64,000 bases of DNA from an uncultured Prevotella sp. (GTDB lineage Bacteria > Bacteroidota > Bacteroidia > Bacteroidales > Bacteroidaceae), in contig UQCW01000001.1 in NCBI GenBank assembly GCA_900539625.1, positions 1-64,000 on the forward strand, given 5' to 3'. This document shows positions 17,136 to 28,556 of this stretch, in pieces (within the stretch, counting starts at the first letter, position 1; each line of letters begins with the position of its first letter). Under the pieces are notes generated by a model. It saw only the letters and a list, made by a program, of their open reading frames with translations. It was not told the DNA's origin and searched no databases. The translations under genes and the position numbers were made by a program.

Positions 17136-19925
17136 ATGTCGGATTTCCTGAGTAAGCTGCAAGCATTAAAATTCCAAACCGAAGAGAATTCCTGGAAGAA
17201 ACTCAAAAGAAGCGGGCGCGTGTTTTTCAGACTTGAGAAGACTGAAAAGGGCGTGGCATTGAGTGTTGTAAACGAAAAGGGTATCCTTGTTGACGTTGAC
17301 AGCCGTTATTATGAACCTGAGGAATCTCAACTGATCCGTAGCATTGAGCATATACAGCGGGAGCGTCAGTTTCGCATTATATGGGAAGAAACGGACAAGT
17401 CGGTAAACCTTTGTGATCATCCGTATTTGTGCCATCAGTTGGTGCGTTGCAAAAACATCGTCGACGGGAAAATGACGCCCATTGTTTTCCATTCCGATGA
17501 GACTTTCTTGCAGTTGCGCTTGAAGAAAGAGGGTGTTGATTTCCATCCTTCGGTGCGCGTTGCCGCCTGCGAAGGAGAGGAAACTGTCGTGATGCTTTCC
17601 GAATGTTTCGCCTGGGCGGGAAGCGGCATTTATCAGGTGCGGCCGATTGGTGGCAATTACAATTATCTGTCGGTGTTTGAAGAACCATTCTCAGAAGATA
17701 TGCTTGAGCGCTATCTCTCCGTGTTGCATTCCTACACGGAGCAAATTGACGTCGTTGCTGAGGATTTCAGTCTTTCTTTTTCTTCTGGCGAAGTAGTGCC
17801 TGTTCCCACTATCTTCTTTGAGAAGGTCGATGCCGACAAGACATTGTATCTCCGGGTATCAAAGAGCGTTGACGGTTTCCAGTCGGACTTCATAGAGAAG
17901 TTTGGCTTGAACAAAGTTGTTGTTAGGATTTCCGACAACGAGTTTGAAGTGAGGCGTTTGCAGCCGCTCCCCCTGGAAGCCGAAATTGAGGCGCTTCACA
18001 AGGAAATCCTTCGCTATGTCCCCAATCGCCAGAGCAAGAAAGCGGTCTATGTGGAAGGCAACGAATTTATATTGCAGGAGGAAATTGCCGGCCCTTTCCT
18101 GCTGAATGCTTTGCCTTCGTTGATTAGACGTTATCAATTGGTGGGTGCAGAAAAATTAAAAGAATACAAGGTGAAGGCCATAGTGCCCCGCTTGAACATT
18201 AGTTTGAACGCTGGCATTGACTATTTAGAAGGCAATGCTTCCGTGCAATTGGATAACGAGCAGTTTATTCTGCAGCAGTTGCTCTCGCAATATAAGGAAA
18301 AGAAATACATACAGCTCTCAGATGGGAACCGTGCCGTCATTGATGCCGGTTACATACGCCGGTTGGAGCGTATTTTCAAGAAGGTTAAAAAGAGCGACAA
18401 AGACCGTGTGAGGGTCTCCTTTTTCGACCTTTCGGAAATCGAGGCTTTGGTGAACGGCCCTGTTGAAGGCGAGGCTTTCCGCCATCATCGCGAGTTTTAT
18501 GAAGGGTTTAATCTCCTGTCGGAAAGAACGCTGAGAGTGCCTCGTCTGAAAGCAAAATTGCGTCCGTATCAGAAAGAGGGAGTCAAATGGGTGAAATATC
18601 TCTATGACAACAATATGGGCGGATGCTTGGCCGACGATATGGGTCTCGGAAAAACTTTGCAGACCATCAGTGTGCTCAATCTCATCTATCCCAAGGAAAA
18701 AGAACCGACGTTGTTGATCATGCCCAAAAGTCTGCTCTTTAACTGGCAGAGCGAAATAGCCCGTTTTGCGCCAGAGTTGAGAGTCTATACTTATTATGGC
18801 AACTCGCGCGACATGTCGGAAGCGCTCAAGCATCAGTTGGTGCTGACCACTTACGCCATTGTGCGCAACGATGTCGAACAGTTTAAGGAGCAGCAATTCC
18901 ATTATGTCATTCTTGACGAGAGCCAGAATATCAAGAATATTTCGGCCCAAATCACGCAATCGGTCTTGATGCTCAATGCCCGCCATCGCTTGGCCTTGAG
19001 CGGAACACCGGTGGAAAACAACCTAACGGAACTCTATTCTCTTTTCCGCTTTTTGAATCCGGCCATGTTCGGAACGCTTGATGATTTCAATGCACGCTAT
19101 GCCAATCCGATACAGCGCGACAATGACAAAGATGCCATGCAGAGCCTGCGCCGCAGAATATTCCCCTTTATGCTCCGGCGGTTGAAACGCGATGTGCTAA
19201 AGGACCTTCCCGACCGTACAGACAAGACGTTGTATGTTGAGATGGAAGACATGCAGGCGCGTTTTTATGAAGAGCGCCGCTCTTATTACAAAGAATTGAT
19301 TGATAGGACGATAAGAATTGACGGCGTGCAGAAATCGCAGTTTGTGATGTTTCAAGCGTTGAGCGAGTTGCGCCGTATAGCCTCCGTGCCGGAGAGTCTG
19401 ACCGATGGGAAAATTCATTCGCCGAAACTTGGTGCTCTCGTGGAGTCGTTGCTTGAAACCGTTGCCAACGGCCACAAAGCCGTTGTGTTCTTCAATTTCA
19501 TTGCCGGACTCGAACTGTTGGGAGAAGCGTTGGAAGAAAACGGCATTGATTATGTGAGCATGACTGGTGCTACACGCGACCGGAAAATGGTGGTTGAGCG
19601 CTTTCAAGGAGATTCCCGTTGCAGAGTGATGCTCATGACGCTGAAAACAGGTGGTGTCGGCTTGAACCTAACGGCGGCCGACACGGTCTATATCTTTGAG
19701 CCCTGGTGGAATAAGGCGGCAGAAGAGCAGGCCATAAACCGTTTACACCGTTTTGGACAGAAGGCGAAGGTGCTTTGCTTCTCGATGATTACGCAAAACA
19801 CCATAGAAGAGAAAATCCAATTGCTGCAGCAACAGAAAGCCGAATTGTTTAAGGAACTGATTGGCAGCGACGGCGCATCTGCCAAAATGTTAAGCGAGGA
19901 AGACATCAACTTTATTTTAAGCTAA
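17136..19925 (+). CDS. SNF2-family DNA helicase/ATPase
   Basis: Likely a DNA translocase that remodels protein-DNA complexes; no specific substrate can be named. The 929 residues have a long N-terminal region of about 470 residues without a recognised SWIM zinc finger, then the two-lobe ATPase: Walker A DDMGLGKT (Asp500; GLGKT 503-507), Walker B LDESQNIK (Asp594), motif III SGTPVENNLTEL, and C-terminal motifs MTGATRDRK, TLKTGGVGLNLTAA and HRFGQ. DESQ replaces the usual DEAH. The next gene starts 8 bases after the stop and encodes a protein of unknown function, which suggests a two-protein system. A CCACCATTACT sequence just upstream (17112-17122) resembles the terminus of the repeat family described here. 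Confidence 0.93.
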   Translation: MSDFLSKLQALKFQTEENSWKKLKRSGRVFFRLEKTEKGVALSVVNEKGILVDVDSRYYEPEESQLIRSIEHIQRERQFRIIWEETDKSVNLCDHPYLCHQLVRCKNIVDGKMTPIVFHSDETFLQLRLKKEGVDFHPSVRVAACEGEETVVMLSECFAWAGSGIYQVRPIGGNYNYLSVFEEPFSEDMLERYLSVLHSYTEQIDVVAEDFSLSFSSGEVVPVPTIFFEKVDADKTLYLRVSKSVDGFQSDFIEKFGLNKVVVRISDNEFEVRRLQPLPLEAEIEALHKEILRYVPNRQSKKAVYVEGNEFILQEEIAGPFLLNALPSLIRRYQLVGAEKLKEYKVKAIVPRLNISLNAGIDYLEGNASVQLDNEQFILQQLLSQYKEKKYIQLSDGNRAVIDAGYIRRLERIFKKVKKSDKDRVRVSFFDLSEIEALVNGPVEGEAFRHHREFYEGFNLLSERTLRVPRLKAKLRPYQKEGVKWVKYLYDNNMGGCLADDMGLGKTLQTISVLNLIYPKEKEPTLLIMPKSLLFNWQSEIARFAPELRVYTYYGNSRDMSEALKHQLVLTTYAIVRNDVEQFKEQQFHYVILDESQNIKNISAQITQSVLMLNARHRLALSGTPVENNLTELYSLFRFLNPAMFGTLDDFNARYANPIQRDNDKDAMQSLRRRIFPFMLRRLKRDVLKDLPDRTDKTLYVEMEDMQARFYEERRSYYKELIDRTIRIDGVQKSQFVMFQALSELRRIASVPESLTDGKIHSPKLGALVESLLETVANGHKAVVFFNFIAGLELLGEALEENGIDYVSMTGATRDRKMVVERFQGDSRCRVMLMTLKTGGVGLNLTAADTVYIFEPWWNKAAEEQAINRLHRFGQKAKVLCFSMITQNTIEEKIQLLQQQKAELFKELIGSDGASAKMLSEEDINFILS

Positions 19926-19933
19926 CGCATGCC

Positions 19934-21808
19934 ATGGCAAAGAACATAATGAAAAAAAACGACGGGACACGCCCTGTGTTCGTTTTGGATTTGTCGAACC
20001 AAGTGGCATTCCACACTCAGCGACATCTGTTGGGCAAACGCACGGTCGGCGAATTGACGAATATGATGAAGTCGTTCGTCAGCGTGCTCCGCACGTACCA
20101 CATTGAAGTTACCAATGAAGAGGGCGGACAATGTTTGCTGGATGCTGTAGAGAGTTTTCTGGCTGGAAGGAAAAACAAGAATGTCTTGATGGAAATCCTG
20201 GCCGCCTTTCTCTTGCCCGAAAATTTCATCGCTGTTTATGGAACCTTGCCGTCAGAGATTAAGGAACTGATTTGTGCCATAGCTGTAAACCATTACGTGA
20301 GGGCGAAAACGGCGGAAGAAATCATGGGCAGAAAGTGTTTGGATAAATGGTCGTGGTTCGGGTATGGGCTGATTGACGAACTGGCCTGCTTCTGCAGGGC
20401 TAATTCCATCTACAATGCAAACACGTTAACATTAAATGATTCTGGCATTGAAAACTATATCGGCTTGTCTGTTCCAGATTTCTACGGAGTTATTCTGAAA
20501 CATCTGTACGACCGCAGCAATGCCCCTCAGCAGGTGGAGTGTTTGCCTGACGGCCTCAAAACGTTCAACGGCGAGCAAAGTGCTTTGGAGGAAGTACCGT
20601 TGCTGGTGATGCTGTCGGAATGCGGCAAACTAAAAGCCAGTCGTGTGGGAACAGAATCGAAAACATGGCGGAAGCTCATCGCTGAGACCTCAATGCGGGA
20701 ATTTTTTGGCGAGGACGGCATAGATTGGTATATGTCAAATTTGCGTGCGTTTGATTTGTTGGGAGTGTATGCCGCTATTGGAAGTCAAACGCAGCTCTCC
20801 ATAACGCCTGGTATGCCGTCCGACATGGTTCGTCAGATATACCAAAAAATCAACACCTGTCCGAGTGCGCTGTTGATCAAACTCCTGTTGCCTCAAGTGA
20901 GCGGTTTCAAGTCCAAGCAGTTCGACGGCTGTCAGGCCAACGATTTGATCAGAAATATTTGCGGCGTGCTGTCGCAACTCGATTCAGAGAAATGGATGCC
21001 TGTTGAGTATTTCTTGATGAACGTCAGGACGCAAGCTTCAGACAAACTTAAGCAGCCAGAAGGCACCTACGAGCTATTCTATGAGGATTATTTCTATAAG
21101 TCAGTACTTGTCAACGGATACACAAACAGTATCATCTCCTTGGACAACGTCATTAGCGACTTGTCAAATCCTTTTGTGAAATCATTTTTGTTCCTGTTGG
21201 CGAGCCTCGGCATCGTGGAAATTGCATACAGCGCTGTTCCGCCGTCCAATGCCACCAGCATATACGACACGTTGCAATTTGTACGGATAACAGAGCTCGG
21301 TCAGTTTGTAACTGGTCTTATTGGCCATTATAACGAAACAGGAAAAGGGGGAACTCAGACGGACTTCGCCATCGACGACGAGCGTCTCTTATTGAAGTTA
21401 AACAATCCGAAAAGCCCCTATGCTTTCGTGCTTGAAAAGTTTGGGAAGAGCGTCACATCGTCGCTCTATCGTGTTGACTATGGCACCTTCCTGGAGGGTT
21501 GCACAACGGCAGATGATGTCAACGAACGCATTGCGCTTTTCAAACGCTATTTCGGTGAAGAATTGCCGGAGGTGTGGACCAGTTTCTTCAAGGACGTTCT
21601 GTTGCGTTGCTCCCCGCTGGCAACCGTCGGTAAGAAATACATGCTCCGCCGTATAGATGCCAAAGACAAGCGCCTTCAGAACGTCATCCTGACGGACGAA
21701 TGTCTCAAGAAACACATTTTGAGGGCTGAGAACTATATTCTGCTCATCGAGCAGGATTATTGGAATGTGGTGGTTGAAAGGCTGAGGACTTATGGCTATG
21801 TGCTGTAG
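19934..21808 (+). CDS. Uncharacterised 624-residue partner of the SNF2 protein
   Basis: I do not recognise the family. The product is soluble, mostly helical in appearance, with no signal peptide. Around residues 425-465 the order LASLGIVEIAYS ... LQFVRITELGQFVTGL is like the winged-helix and LTPLG pattern in the N-terminal region of XPB/Ssl2-type helicases (Helicase_C_3 proteins). The last 30 residues (ILRAENYILLIEQDYWNVVV) could be the short alpha-beta fold that follows it in those proteins. These are inferences from pattern only. Being 8 bases behind the SNF2 gene, it is almost certainly translated with it. The transcript probably ends at or before the palindromic repeat at 21900. Confidence 0.75.
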   Translation: MAKNIMKKNDGTRPVFVLDLSNQVAFHTQRHLLGKRTVGELTNMMKSFVSVLRTYHIEVTNEEGGQCLLDAVESFLAGRKNKNVLMEILAAFLLPENFIAVYGTLPSEIKELICAIAVNHYVRAKTAEEIMGRKCLDKWSWFGYGLIDELACFCRANSIYNANTLTLNDSGIENYIGLSVPDFYGVILKHLYDRSNAPQQVECLPDGLKTFNGEQSALEEVPLLVMLSECGKLKASRVGTESKTWRKLIAETSMREFFGEDGIDWYMSNLRAFDLLGVYAAIGSQTQLSITPGMPSDMVRQIYQKINTCPSALLIKLLLPQVSGFKSKQFDGCQANDLIRNICGVLSQLDSEKWMPVEYFLMNVRTQASDKLKQPEGTYELFYEDYFYKSVLVNGYTNSIISLDNVISDLSNPFVKSFLFLLASLGIVEIAYSAVPPSNATSIYDTLQFVRITELGQFVTGLIGHYNETGKGGTQTDFAIDDERLLLKLNNPKSPYAFVLEKFGKSVTSSLYRVDYGTFLEGCTTADDVNERIALFKRYFGEELPEVWTSFFKDVLLRCSPLATVGKKYMLRRIDAKDKRLQNVILTDECLKKHILRAENYILLIEQDYWNVVVERLRTYGYVL

Positions 21809-22209
21809 TTCACACTTTGCTTTCCACCGATTCCCGTTCTCCGTCATTAGCTTGTAAAAAAGGCATATTGAATCTCGGCTTGACCTTCCCGTTTTTTGTA
21901 GTAATGGTAAAAGAATAAGTTGAGCAATTTTGACTTGTATTTTTGTTGGTTTTAGAATTTGGAAAAGGCGGGCTATGTGACCGATGACAAATATCAAAAG
22001 CGGCAAAAAGACAGGGCATAAGAAATAACTTCTTACTCCACAAAATTGGTCAAGTTGTTTTTTTACCATTACTTAGCAAAAAAACGCCCAATCATTTTGC
22101 CCTCTCCCTGCTTTGCAGTAACTTCGTGCCGTTTTATCAAGAACAGGGCGGCGGACGTGGAGGCTTCCTCCCGTACCTGTCGTTCCCATATATAACTCAG
22201 GATAGTCTT
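21809..22209. other. Intergenic region containing a long palindromic repeat
   Basis: Apart from the MITE-like repeat at 21900-22073, I see no gene, promoter box or terminator with a clear T-run here. The repeat itself can fold into a long hairpin and may end the SNF2 operon transcript. Confidence 0.5.
21900..22073 (-). repeat. MITE-like palindromic repeat, copy A (with internal insertion)
   Basis: The ends read AGTAATGGTAAAAGAATAAG at 21900-21919 and ACCATTACT at 22065-22073. Read on the minus strand it contains the family core TTATTTCTTATGCCCTGTC, but about 68 extra bases are inserted after it compared with the other copies, making 174 bp in all. It lies between two genes. Confidence 0.75.
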
Positions 22210-23034
22210 ATGAAGTATTATTTGATGATTGTCGCTTCGGCAATACTCATGTTGTGTGCCTGCCGGGGAGAAAAAACAGAAACAGCGGAAACAGTTTCAG
22301 CGGATTCCGTTCCCGACAGCCTTGCCACCGACAGCCTCGGCGCCGACACCACGGAGCCTCCAGTGGCGGCCGATGGTCTCTTCGACGACTTTATGTATAA
22401 TTTCATGCGTAATAGGAAGTTCCAGAAGAAACGCATTAAGTTTCCTTTGGAAAACCTCGTGGACGGGAAAAACAAACCCATAGCAGAGGGCGCGTGGAAA
22501 TTCGACCCCGTATATGTCCGTGAGGAGGTCTACACCATGCTTTTCGATGACGAAAAAAGCGTGACCAGCGAAAAGGACACGAGCGTCCACCACGTCATCG
22601 TGGAATGGGTTTATCTTGACAAGGGGCGCGTCAAGCAATATCATTTTTTTAAAGAAAAAGGCCAGTGGAGGCTCTTCCGTTTGGACACGCACAACATCGG
22701 CCGGAATGCTAACCGCGACTTCTTTGAGTTTTACAAGCGCTTTTCAACCGACCCCGACTTCCAGATGGCGCATATCGCCAACCCATTTGAGTTCAAGACG
22801 TATGACTCCGACAATTTCCAAGCCATCGATGGGGTGCTCGACGTGGCGCAGTGGCCCGACTTTAAGCCCGATATGCCCTCCGGACGCATCACGAATATCA
22901 ACTACGGACAGCGGTATTCAAACAACGGGCAGCGCGTGTTGGTCATCACAAGCCCCTCGGCGGGAATGAGCTGCACGTTGAGCTTCAGAAAGCACAGAGG
23001 TGTTTGGGCGCTGGTCCGAATGGAGAGCATATAG
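22210..23034 (+). CDS. DUF4348 lipoprotein
   Basis: Probable outer-membrane or periplasmic lipoprotein of unknown function. The start at 22210 gives the signal peptide MKYYLMIVASAILMLCAC with Cys18 as the lipidation site (LCAC); the in-frame extension upstream is not plausible. Residues 20-55 are a low-complexity linker rich in Ser, Asp, Thr and Ala. From about 58 onward the sequence (DDFMYNFMRNRKFQKKRIKF...) matches what I recall of DUF4348, a Bacteroidetes family with an NTF2-like feel: an FxxNxxFQxxRIxFPL opening and a conserved WxLxRxDT-like stretch near 180. It is monocistronic or leads into murB, 114 bases on. Confidence 0.8.
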   Translation: MKYYLMIVASAILMLCACRGEKTETAETVSADSVPDSLATDSLGADTTEPPVAADGLFDDFMYNFMRNRKFQKKRIKFPLENLVDGKNKPIAEGAWKFDPVYVREEVYTMLFDDEKSVTSEKDTSVHHVIVEWVYLDKGRVKQYHFFKEKGQWRLFRLDTHNIGRNANRDFFEFYKRFSTDPDFQMAHIANPFEFKTYDSDNFQAIDGVLDVAQWPDFKPDMPSGRITNINYGQRYSNNGQRVLVITSPSAGMSCTLSFRKHRGVWALVRMESI

Positions 23035-23148
23035 CGCCCCCGGCAGGTCGTCCAGTAAACGCGTGCGCCGTTTTGATGCCTGAGAGAAGAGGGTGTCGAA
23101 ATGTCCGTTTGATATAAAAGTTGCATATTTTTAAGGAATATAATTCGT

Positions 23149-24189
23149 ATGAAGACAGAGAACAACTATTCGTTGTCGGCCCACAATACTTTTGGCATAG
23201 ATGCCCGTTGCCGGCAGTTTGTTGAGTATGAAACGGTGGACGAACTCCGGGATTTTATCTCCCGCAGGCTCGCTGATGCTGCTTCAGAAACTTCCCTTCC
23301 CCTGCTGCACATCGGCGGCGGAAGCAATCTCCTCTTCACTACTGATTTCCCGGGTATTGTTCTGCACTCCGCCATCAAAGGCGTGGAAGTTGAAATGAGC
23401 GATGCGGCCAAACAGGAAGTGGTGGTCAAGGCCGGAGCCGGGGAGAATTGGGACGACTTTGTGGCCCGCTGCGTTGAGCAGGGCTATTATGGTCTGGAGA
23501 ATCTGTCGTACATCCCTGGCGAAGTGGGTGCCAGCGCCGTGCAAAACATCGGTGCCTATGGCAGCGAAGTGTGCCAGTATATAGAAAAGGTGGAGACCGT
23601 TGATTTACACGATGGTTCCCTCCGCATTTTCCTCCCCTCAGAGTTGCATTATGCCTATCGCAGCAGTGCGTTCAAACATGAATTGAAGGGGCGCTATGCC
23701 GTGACGTCCGTCTGCTATCGCCTTTCAACCGTCTTTCGCCCCAATCTCTCCTACGCCGCACTGACGCGTGCCCTTCAGGAGCAAGGCATCGACGTGGAGA
23801 CTTTGACGGCAGCGTCTCTGCGTCAGGCCGTCATCAATGTGCGTCGTGGCAAATTGCCAGAGCCTTCTGAAATTGGCAGTGCCGGTTCCTTCTTTATCAA
23901 TCCCGTTGTATCAAGCGAAAAATTCTGTCAGCTGCAGCAGCAATATCCTGGCATGCCGCATTATGCCGTTGAAAATGGCGTAAAAATCCCCGCAGGCTGG
24001 ATGATTGAGCAATGCGGCTGGAAGGGAAGGAACCTCGGCCGCGCTGGGGTCTACGAAAAACAGGCCCTTGTCTTGGTCAATCGCGGCGGTGCTACGGGTG
24101 CCGACATCGTGCGCCTCAGTGACGCTGTGCGTGCTGACGTTGCAGAAAAATTCGGCGTAGACATCCATCCGGAGGTCAATTTTATATAA
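23149..24189 (+). CDS. murB: UDP-N-acetylenolpyruvoylglucosamine reductase
   Basis: FAD-dependent enzyme that makes UDP-N-acetylmuramate, the second step of peptidoglycan synthesis. The 346 residues contain the FAD-binding motifs HIGGGSNLL and IPGEVGASAVQNIGAYG, the catalytic serine region GSAGSFFINPV, and the C-terminal HPEVNFI. The spacing and the YAYRSSAFK insert place it with the E. coli type (about 342 residues). The family sequence begins right at 23149 (NYSLSAHNTFGIDARC), so the start is secure. The MBL-fold gene follows on the same strand. Confidence 0.95.
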   Translation: MKTENNYSLSAHNTFGIDARCRQFVEYETVDELRDFISRRLADAASETSLPLLHIGGGSNLLFTTDFPGIVLHSAIKGVEVEMSDAAKQEVVVKAGAGENWDDFVARCVEQGYYGLENLSYIPGEVGASAVQNIGAYGSEVCQYIEKVETVDLHDGSLRIFLPSELHYAYRSSAFKHELKGRYAVTSVCYRLSTVFRPNLSYAALTRALQEQGIDVETLTAASLRQAVINVRRGKLPEPSEIGSAGSFFINPVVSSEKFCQLQQQYPGMPHYAVENGVKIPAGWMIEQCGWKGRNLGRAGVYEKQALVLVNRGGATGADIVRLSDAVRADVAEKFGVDIHPEVNFI

Positions 24190-24298
24190 TCGGGCGGGTA
24201 TTCAAAAATATTTTATACTGTCAATGTCGGAAGAGTATGCGACAAGGCAATATAGACTAATTTTGAACACCTGCTTAGTAAAACCCAAACCGCTCAAG

Positions 24299-25066
24299 AT
24301 GAAGTTACGTTTTTTAGGAACAGGTACCAGCACGGGCATACCGCAAGTGGGGTGTAGCTGTCAGGTGTGCGCCTCGGCAGACCCGCGCGACAAACGGCTC
24401 CGCACTTCCGCATGGATTGAGACCGACTGCGGCGAAAGTATCTTGATCGACTGCGGCCCTGATTTCCGCCAGCAAGTACTCTCACTTAACCATTTTAGCC
24501 GCATCAGCGCTGTGCTCCTCACGCACGAACACTACGACCATGTTGGGGGTATCGACGACTTGCGCCCCTTTTGCGTCTTTGGCGAAATCCCCGTCTATGG
24601 CGATGCCATTTGTCTGGAACACCAGCGTGAGCGCATGCCCTATTGTTTTGCGGAGCACAGGTATCCTGGTGTTCCTAAGATTTCGCTACATCCCGTGCGT
24701 CCCGGTGAAGTTTTCCGCGTTGGAAAGCAGGAAATCCTCCCTTTTGTGGTGATGCATGCCCAGCTGCCCATCATGGGCTATCGTTTCGGACGCACGGCCT
24801 ACATCACCGATATGAAAACCATTCCCGACGAGAGCCTCCCTCTTTTGGAAGGTGTGGAAACGCTCATCGTCAACGGGCTGCGTTTTGAACCGCACGCCAG
24901 CCATCAGACCATTGAAGAAGCTGTTGCTTTTTCGCGCTGTGTGCAAGCATCGCACACCTATCTCGTCCACATGAGCCATCATGCCGGACTCCACGTTTCG
25001 CTCGAAGAACGTTTGCCCGACAACGTGCATGCTGCTTATGATGGTTTGGAAATTGAATGTCGCTGA
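24299..25066 (+). CDS. MBL-fold metal-dependent hydrolase (PhnP-like)
   Basis: A cytoplasmic metallo-beta-lactamase-fold hydrolase, likely a phosphodiesterase. The 255-residue protein opens with MKLRFLGTGTSTGIPQVGCS, and CSCQVC resembles the extra zinc site of PhnP (cyclic phosphodiesterase). The metal-binding motif is LTHEHYDHVGG (H-x-H-x-D-H), with later ligands in VVMHAQL, YITDMK and LVHMSHHAG. Phn genes are absent from the window, so a role in phosphonate breakdown is not supported; similar genes occur in many Bacteroidetes without a known substrate. The TTTTGAACACCTGCTTA motif lies 21 bases upstream of the start. Confidence 0.85.
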   Translation: MKLRFLGTGTSTGIPQVGCSCQVCASADPRDKRLRTSAWIETDCGESILIDCGPDFRQQVLSLNHFSRISAVLLTHEHYDHVGGIDDLRPFCVFGEIPVYGDAICLEHQRERMPYCFAEHRYPGVPKISLHPVRPGEVFRVGKQEILPFVVMHAQLPIMGYRFGRTAYITDMKTIPDESLPLLEGVETLIVNGLRFEPHASHQTIEEAVAFSRCVQASHTYLVHMSHHAGLHVSLEERLPDNVHAAYDGLEIECR

Positions 25067-25093
25067 AGTGTACTGGGGGCGGATGCTGTATAA

Positions 25094-26743
<1,650 letters not shown>

Positions 26744-26959
26744 AAAAGATATGCGATTCGTTTTGACGGATTATATATAAAATAATGTCACCCTTCTACT
26801 GTGAATCCATGGTGGCTTGGCCATGTACACATCGCGTGTGTTATGGTTTAGGCGAATCTTTAGGCATAGTGGAAGAGTGGCATTTTTTAGTTAATCTGGT
26901 TGCGGATTCAGCCCCTGGGTTTTCATGACACCTTAATATATTCCTTTTCTTTTTACTCA

Positions 26960-28384
26960 ATGAAAAAGTTTTTCTTACCTATATTTGCCTTGGCGTTTTC
27001 TTTGGGCGCGTTTGCCCAGAGCAATGACCCTGTTTTGATGCACATTAACGGCAAGCCCGTCACTCGGAGTGAGTTTGAGTATTCCTATAACAAGAACAGC
27101 AACATCGAAGGTGCTGTGGAGCACAAAACGGTGGACGAATACGTCGAAATGTTTGTGAATTACAAACTCAAGGTGGAAGCTGCGGAAGCGATGCGCATGG
27201 ACACGCTTTCAAGTTTCAAAGGCGAATTTGCCCAATATCGCGACATTCAGTTGAAGCCGTTTCTGGTTGATTCCGCCTTCATCGACTCCGTTGCCTACAG
27301 CGTGTACACCCAGACCCAGGCGCAGTTGAAAGGGAAAGATATGTTGCGCGTGGCCCATATCCTGCTTATGGTGCCGCAAAATGCCACACAGGGCGCGGTT
27401 GACTTCACGTCACACCGCATAGATTCCATCTACGATGCCCTTAAGCATGGTGCCGATTTTGCTGAAATGGCTAAGCAGTTTTCTGACGATAGGGGCACGC
27501 GTGCCAAGGGTGGCGAACTGCCTTGGATTGGGCCGGACATGACCTTGAAGGAATTTGAGGATGCTGCCTATGCTCTTCAGAACGGCGAAATGTCGCGCCC
27601 TGTCAAGACCTCCGTGGGATTCCACATCATCAAGATGCTCGAACGTAAGCAACTCGAACCGTATGCCCAGTTGAAATCCATGATTGTTGAAGGACTGAAG
27701 CGTCAAGGCATCGAGGAAAATTCGGCCGACTATCGTATTGGCAAGATTGTGGAGGCAAGCCACGGACGACTGACCCGTGAAGCGGTGCTGGACAGCGTGA
27801 TGAATGCTGAGGTTGCCACCAATGCCGATTTGAAGTACCTCATTGAGGAATACCACGACGGACTGCTGCTTTACGAAATCAGCAAACAGGAAATTTGGGA
27901 CCCAGCTTCAAACGACAAGCAGGCGCTCGCTAAGATTTTCAAGAAGAACAAGAAAACCTATGCGTGGGACGAGCCGCGCTTCAAGGGCTTTGTCATCTCA
28001 GCCAAGAGCGAGCAGGCGCTGAAGAAGGCCAAGAAGTTGCTCAAGAAGTATGGCGAAGGAGAATGGCAGGCCGAAATCAAGAAGCAGTTGAACAAAGACT
28101 CTGTGCAGGTCCGCGTTGTTGGTCCCGTCTTGGTCAAGAAAGGCGAAAACAAATTGGCCGACCAGTTTATTTTTGGCGGTGACGAAGTGAAGACGAGAGC
28201 CCCGTTTGTGTTTGCTGGCGTGCAGGGTAAAAAACTTAAGCAGCCTGCCACTTATGTCGACGTCAAGTCGCAGGTGGAAACCACTTTGCAGGAACGTCTC
28301 GAAAAGGCTTGGATTGAAAAGCTCCGTCAGCAGCTCCCAGTTGAAATAGATAAGGCTGTGCTCGCCACGGTGAACAAACACTAA
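26960..28384 (+). CDS. Periplasmic parvulin-type peptidyl-prolyl isomerase
   Basis: Folding factor for exported and outer-membrane proteins. The 474 residues start with a signal peptide (MKKFFLPIFALAFSLGAFAQ). An N-terminal helical chaperone region runs to about 125. A PpiC/parvulin domain follows (about 135-245), with the hallmark ARHILL-like VAHILLMVP, FADMAKQFSDD-like FAEMAKQFSDD, and GFHIIKMLE. The C-terminal part (about 310-470) looks like a second, degenerate unit. It precedes surA and an OstA gene in a conserved Bacteroidetes arrangement. A copy of the palindromic repeat (28441-28535) separates it from the next gene. Confidence 0.9.
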   Translation: MKKFFLPIFALAFSLGAFAQSNDPVLMHINGKPVTRSEFEYSYNKNSNIEGAVEHKTVDEYVEMFVNYKLKVEAAEAMRMDTLSSFKGEFAQYRDIQLKPFLVDSAFIDSVAYSVYTQTQAQLKGKDMLRVAHILLMVPQNATQGAVDFTSHRIDSIYDALKHGADFAEMAKQFSDDRGTRAKGGELPWIGPDMTLKEFEDAAYALQNGEMSRPVKTSVGFHIIKMLERKQLEPYAQLKSMIVEGLKRQGIEENSADYRIGKIVEASHGRLTREAVLDSVMNAEVATNADLKYLIEEYHDGLLLYEISKQEIWDPASNDKQALAKIFKKNKKTYAWDEPRFKGFVISAKSEQALKKAKKLLKKYGEGEWQAEIKKQLNKDSVQVRVVGPVLVKKGENKLADQFIFGGDEVKTRAPFVFAGVQGKKLKQPATYVDVKSQVETTLQERLEKAWIEKLRQQLPVEIDKAVLATVNKH

Positions 28385-28440
28385 GCGTGGAGCGCGCAGG
28401 AATAATCAATCCACGATCAAAAGTCATTCTCCTGTTTCTA

Positions 28441-28535
28441 AGTAATGGCAAAAAAATGATTTGACCAATTTTGTAAGTAAAGATTTATTTCTTATGCCCT
28501 GTCAAAATAGCTCAACTTATACTTTCACCATTACT
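28441..28535 (+). repeat. MITE-like palindromic repeat, copy B
   Basis: A 95-bp copy from AGTAATGGCAAAAAAATG to CACCATTACT with the core TTATTTCTTATGCCCTGTC in the middle. It lies between two chaperone genes that would otherwise form one operon, 22 bases before the surA start, so a folded transcript could influence expression of surA. Confidence 0.8.
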
Positions 28536-28556
28536 AAGTATAACTCATAAGCATCA

